Of a DNA stretch of 64,000 bases, positions 58,991-64,000 are shown piece after piece. Both the position numbers and the translations under genes were made by a program. The stretch's first letter is position 1; each line of letters opens with the position of its first letter. Source of the DNA: Cristatella mucedo (lineage: Eukaryota; Bryozoa; Phylactolaemata; Cristatellidae); NCBI GenBank assembly GCA_009760855.2, contig WPIO01000005.1:4061001-4125000 (forward strand), in the 5' to 3' direction. Below the pieces are notes generated by a model, which searched no databases, was not told the DNA's origin, and was given only the letters and a program-made list of their open reading frames with translations.

Positions 58991-61520
58991 GTGCAGCCAA
59001 ATAAAACAAAAACGCTTTGAAATGTTCTGTGGATCTCAAAGGAGTTAACTGTCATAGAATATATTGAACTTCTGGTCAGCTAGGAATAAGATTATATCAA
59101 TAAAGGAATATATTCAGTAGAAATGATATAGGAATATATGCAGTAGAAATGATGTTTACCAACCTTTTGGCACAGATTGTAACCCTGGAGCCTCTGTACT
59201 GGTCACGCTCGATTACCTTCAGTACTGGTCACGCTCGATCTATTTCGCTTTCATAGTAGGGTGTAGTCAGAGAAGATAATGACGTGTCGCAGAAAGTGCC
59301 GCATGTGCAGTGCTGTTAACTAAATGCACGCAAAGAAGATGTCTTGCTTGGTATTTTAACATAATGACGGCAAGTTAAATACCACACCAGTCGCATCAGC
59401 CTGTATCTTCGACAGCATATAGCCAGCATACCAAAAGTAAAAATACGTTACTGTAGCATCAACCGGAGGGAAATCGGGAAGAAACGGCGAGCAGCATTAT
59501 GGTTTTGACCGTACATGTACCTATAGATATAGATGCTTCTCAGCGTCTCACGTGGAAAGCATTAGGCAAAGGCTGAGAGATCAAACAAACATTCGTCAGA
59601 TTAGACAAAATAATGAGTGCCGTTTCAAAGGAGCTGACTGAGTTATGCCAAGTACATCGTCGCTGATTGGAAACACAGACCCGTAGATTCCGAAACACAA
59701 ATATAGCATTTACAGTAGATCTACAAGTTGAATCTACATTTGTAAAACGGCCCGATCGATCATCATTCGGTCTCGGTTTTGCCGGTGTATCGCCGGTGGA
59801 TTGCAGAAATGTGAGTTCAACTCAAACCAGAGTTAACAAAAAAATGTTAACGAAAGTGCTTAACCTAGCGTTTTGGCTTAGTTTGTTAAATTGGCCAAGG
59901 AGCTCTTAGAGACTGTGCTCGCGGCACTCTGTCGCTCGTACTTAACATTTTCTCAAGTGAGGAGCTGTCCCGATATAGCAGATCATGCGCAATGCCCCTG
60001 CAAAGTCCCTAGTCAAGGGACGGCAGTTTATTTGAGGTCTGAATGTGGCCGTCTAGTAAGCTATATCAGTAGGATTATCAGCGTACTGAAAAAGACCAAA
60101 CGTTCCACTAAAGCTGCACGTATCACCAAAGTGGGAGTTACATCGGTATATCTACATGCCAATTGCAGCAAAAAAAGGAAGAACAAGACTAGATTGGTTG
60201 AACCTCAATACCATATCTTGTCGAGGTTAGCCAGACGTCAGTGTGATGAAAGGACCGCAGAATAAGTTTTTCGTGAGGCAGCCAACTCGGTATCGACCCG
60301 GTGTCAATGCAGTTATAGTGATGGCTTATTGGGCTGTGATGGGTGTGTTGCCGAGGTTCATCTGCCTACTCACGCATTTGTAAGAAATCAACTTAAAGGC
60401 TGATCAAGTTATGCTGACGTATCAATGAGCCATATGAAGGGATTTATCCTCCATTACCTGTACAGAATCAGATGCTTTTGGAGACAACCCTTCGTAGCTG
60501 ATCGATGTAAGACAAAAGGAGTGTTCTCTCAGACCGCTGTACCACCTGCTAACAGTAAACAACGATGCACTTCGTTTCCATTCTGAACAACGTATGCAAG
60601 GAAACAATGGCTATCTATATGCATGTTAATTCATGAGTGAGTCTTTAAAGACCCGTAGGTTGGGGGCCGTAGGAAGAGTGGTCTCACAAGTGTTACGAGT
60701 GTCTTGCTCAATAGTCACACCGGGGCGGTAACACCTACACGACACAGTATTTTGGCACGCAGCTGTTCATAGATACCATACACTATCCGCCTTGCTGAAA
60801 CAGGATCGCTGCGATGCGATTGGCGTTCGCAGATACCACTCAGCCTGGCATTATCGTGCAATAGCAGTTAGACTGGCTGCACTGCCATTGGCTGAAGCTA
60901 GCTACACTTGGTCAACCGATCTCTAGGCTAGCTCAATCTATAAAGAAGTAGACCGGCAATCCAGAGGCTGCTGGATTGTCGACGCTTAAGGCGAAGCTTT
61001 TTTCGATATTCATTTTCACGGAGGACGGCCTCTGATAGCTCTAGATTTTGAAATTTGAAAAATATAAAATCAGAAAGATTATGACAGTTGCGAGTGCTTA
61101 TGAGCGGTTCCTGAGCTATGAATTATTAGGAAGGGTACTTCATAATATTTGGCTGATACCTTATGATAGGCTATCTGTAGCGATCGGGAGTGAATGTACT
61201 ATGTGCTTCGCAATGGTCGTACGTCACTCTCTTCACCTTTGGATTACACTTCTATACCCAAAGGTCACAGGCTTTTTGTTTGTTAAGAGATAGACGGCCT
61301 TGATTGCTGCCGTGCTGCATCGGAGCTGCTTCGACGATTCGTTAGCAGTACTACTTCGAGGAGCTGGCTCCAGCAGCACGTCTCTCGTATCTCGTGGCTG
61401 CAACAACTAGCGAATGTTACTTTCGCTGTGCTTGCTGGACGGACCGTAGTTCGAATGCCCCTACACGAATTCCTAGCGGTCTTCGCGTATTTCGATGCAT
61501 GGAAATACTTAAAAAAAATA
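58991..61520. other. unassigned intergenic sequence
   Basis: Two 26-bp tandem duplications (around 59,100-59,150 and 59,195-59,240). A 124-codon ORF at 59891-60265 (+) has no recognised domain and no visible splice context. Nothing else supported. Confidence 0.5.
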
Positions 61521-61524
61521 CAAG

Positions 61525-61695
61525 CTTATTTAGCAGCCTCTTTTAGATAGCGACAGAAGTGTCTTTACGGCTATCACCACCGCTTGAAAAGGCAATAAAA
61601 GATCGCTCACCGGAGGATTTGAATCCACGACCTTGGAACCGAGGTCGTGTAAAGCAACCGCCTTACCTAATGTGCCATCACGGTTCATCGTAGAA
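61525..61695 (-). mobile_element. tRNA-derived SINE
   Basis: Full length, reverse orientation: end TTTAGCAGCCTCTTTTAGAT, body TTTACGGCTATCACCACCGC, B box GGATTTGAATCC, head AGCAACCGCCTTACC...GTGCCATCACGG. Confidence 0.88.
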
Positions 61696-61964
61696 TAGAA
61701 AAGACTTAACGGGTTTTACGTTGAAGAGTTTTCCGAATGCCAAGCAGTCGACAATTGTTGTACGATGTCATCTCCAATTAAGAAAGCGTTCGCTTATATA
61801 AGCCGGACGCTTTAGGATTCGCTATGGTAAGGATTTTGGTTCAATATCATCTAGTTCAAGGAAATCGGCCGACATCGATGACCGAATGCTTGCAAGGCAA
61901 AAGTTAAGCTTATCAATCGTCACAGCTTACTTAGAGGGCTTAGATAAGGAGCATATCGATTAGC

Positions 61965-62110
61965 CGCGATGGCACACTAAGTAAGGTGGTTGCCTTTCAC
62001 GACCACGGTCCTGAGGTCGTGGGTTCGAATCCTGCTGTGGGCGATCCTTAATTGCCGCTGCAAGCGGTGCTGATAGCCGTAAAAGCTCTTCTGCCGCTAG
62101 CACAGCTGGG
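61965..62110 (+). mobile_element. tRNA-derived SINE
   Basis: Head GATGGCACACTAAGTAAGG, B box GGGTTCGAATCCTGC, body GCCGCTGCAAGCGGTGCTGA; end truncated. Lies 270 bp from the previous copy in the opposite orientation. Confidence 0.88.
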
Positions 62111-64000
62111 CATCGGCGGCATAATAATGGTAATAGACTTGGACCTGCATTGACTCCTCTAGTGACGCTGTGTACATACAGGATAGCACAAGAACAGGCG
62201 TTTGTAGATATCAGGAGGTAATAGATTAGTTGCATTAGACCTGACTGGCAGAAAATAAAACAGGACACGGTCGAAGAGGAACGATTCAAACCATTCCTTG
62301 AGCGATTTAGGTCAGCTCCAATGATCGCTGTTATATTCATACTGCAAGAAGCTGTCGACGGATCGAGCAGGATAATGGCAATGACGTTACCATCGTTGTT
62401 ATCTAGGTTTTATTAGTCTTAAGGACTTTATCAGCCTTAAGGTGCAGTTTAAGTTTTATGGTGTTCCTTAAATCGCAGCGTCAATATACTTTGCAAAGTT
62501 CTTCGTGTCAAGGTGCGCCACAAGTGGTTTTGGAACCATTTTTCGTAGTCCGATCTGGTCGACGGCAGACAGAGAGGAGACTGCATTCACTGCAGCCCCA
62601 GAAGCTGCAAGTGGCTCTCCTTTCTTGGCCACGACAGAATGGATGTAGGATCGGTCTCGCTGACCCGCATAAGCCTGCCAGCTCGCAGATGGGCAAGCAA
62701 ATAAGTCGGGTAGTCAGCGGTTGCCACATGTCCGATGGCTACTCACAACTCGGGAATGAGCACTGCAGTTCGATTTAATTATGTTGTATTATGCAGTATA
62801 TTGTGCGCTACTATGTGCTAAAATACTGCCCATTGTATCAATAAAAAAATTAAATTTCTTCCTTTCCAGCGTATATGAAGTGCCTAGACCGCGATTTCGT
62901 TCTCTTAGATCGTTATATGAATGTCGCATGACGATGCTGCGTGCCGATGTAGAAAACCGCTTCTCCAACTCGTGCTCGTTGCGTTTCAACGGCTCCGCTT
63001 CGCATTGGACGCGGGAAATCTATTTTTATTTCCCGTGCTGCGATGTCTACACTATTTAGTCTGAGGCTATTGAGTTGATGTTAAAAACGCTGCGAAGGCA
63101 ATGCCGCGATAGTCGTTACCTGCACATACTAGCAAAGCTAGTGGCGTTACGGCAATGCTACGGCTATTAAATCGGCGTGCTCTAAAAGCGAATAAATTAG
63201 GCTTCATCTTTCGATACGCCTTAGCTCAGTTATTCACGACATTTCCAATGTCTATCGCTGGCGGGTGCACCTCGGCTAAGAAGCTCATCGGACCTCTTCT
63301 AGCGTGCCCCACTGCTGATTGCTGAACTGAATACAAGGCCGAGAAGACTGGATTTGCAAGACGATGCCAAATATGAACGCAATAAGTTGCAGTCATAATT
63401 GGTGGTATTGAAGCGCTTGGCCGATTGCTTCTCCTAGTGCTTTGTGCCCTAACCGTGCTCTAGGCGTTCGCCCATCTTCAGCCGAGTTCTGGCTCTGAAG
63501 TCCTGAACGTCAGTTATGCCGATAGTTGGAATGACACGTTGAAGCATGAACCCAGGTAGATTATCCCTGCGATGACGATGTAAAGAAGACAGCTACAGCA
63601 ACTGCTGTGAAGAAGGCATCCAAAGAAATCTTGGTTGAAATTTATGTTAGAGCCTGACCGGATGGCGAAGACGCTTGCACAGCCGGCTAAGATAGTTTTT
63701 CTCCTGCAATTTTGGCCAGGGGTGGCCGTTATTTAAAAAAGAACGAGTCAGGGAAACGATATATCAGCTAGGATATGAATTTTTTTCTGTTGATTATTAG
63801 CGGTTCCTGAGTCATAAATATTCGGAATTGGATCGACCTCTATCATTTTGGGTGCACGCGAGTCCTATAAACCTAAACTTTATTAGCAGACGCACGCTGT
63901 CGCTGCACGTCTAGCTTGGTCGTGTTGCCACGCCCCTCGCTAATGCTTAGCCAGGCAAACGCGTGAACCTGGCCCTAATTACAGCGAGCGCTTACGGTGG
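62111..64000. other. unassigned sequence to the window end
   Basis: No gene recognised; ORFs of 60-126 codons on both strands look random in composition. Confidence 0.5.

Noticed and set aside
59891-60265. 124-codon plus-strand ORF
   Set aside because: No domain, no splice context, random-looking composition.

Overview
This is a metazoan nuclear window: two intron-containing genes with GT-AG splice sites, one intronless GPCR gene in a CpG-rich domain, long microsatellites, and dense non-LTR retrotransposon, tRNA-SINE and DNA-transposon debris. It looks like a repeat-rich invertebrate. Nothing in the sequence fixes the phylum.

Layout. (1) 4.5-27.4 kb, minus strand: the N-terminal fifth of Mediator subunit 23 (MED23). 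Nine small coding exons (60-141 bp) are spread over about 23 kb. I assembled them from splice signals, reading phase and recalled resemblance to human MED23. The rest of the gene should lie left of the window, because no later exon was found between 1 and 4,466. (2) 27.4-29.6 kb: a head-to-head intergenic interval. (3) 29.6-36.3 kb, plus strand: a complete four-exon gene for a non-muscle/smooth-muscle type myosin regulatory light chain (176 aa). (4) 38-51.6 kb: a transposon graveyard with the longest LINE copies, a near-identical duplicated ~0.9 kb unit and nested insertions. (5) 51.6-55.5 kb: a sharply bounded GC- and CpG-rich domain holding a 507-aa rhodopsin-class GPCR on the minus strand. 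(6) 55.5-64 kb: mostly unrecognised sequence with a LINE fragment and two SINEs.

Repeats. LINE-A (L2/CR1-like; endonuclease plus reverse transcriptase; 3' end (ATT)n preceded by a conserved hairpin) has about 18 copies, nearly all 5'-truncated and all broken. LINE-B, with a different C-terminal domain and a CA-type tail, is inserted in LINE-A twice. LINE-C is a divergent relative. A tRNA-derived SINE has at least six copies. Tc1/mariner and hAT/ZBED-like transposase remnants, a possible 5S-derived sequence and an unclassified ~730-bp GC-rich insertion with an 8-9 bp target duplication complete the set. Nested insertions (SINE in LINE-A, LINE-A in Tc1, LINE-B in LINE-A, GC-rich element in LINE-A) give a relative age order.

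The host genes are unrelated in pathway: a transcription co-activator subunit, an actomyosin regulator and a probable neuropeptide receptor. The only link suggested is a possible shared promoter for the first two.
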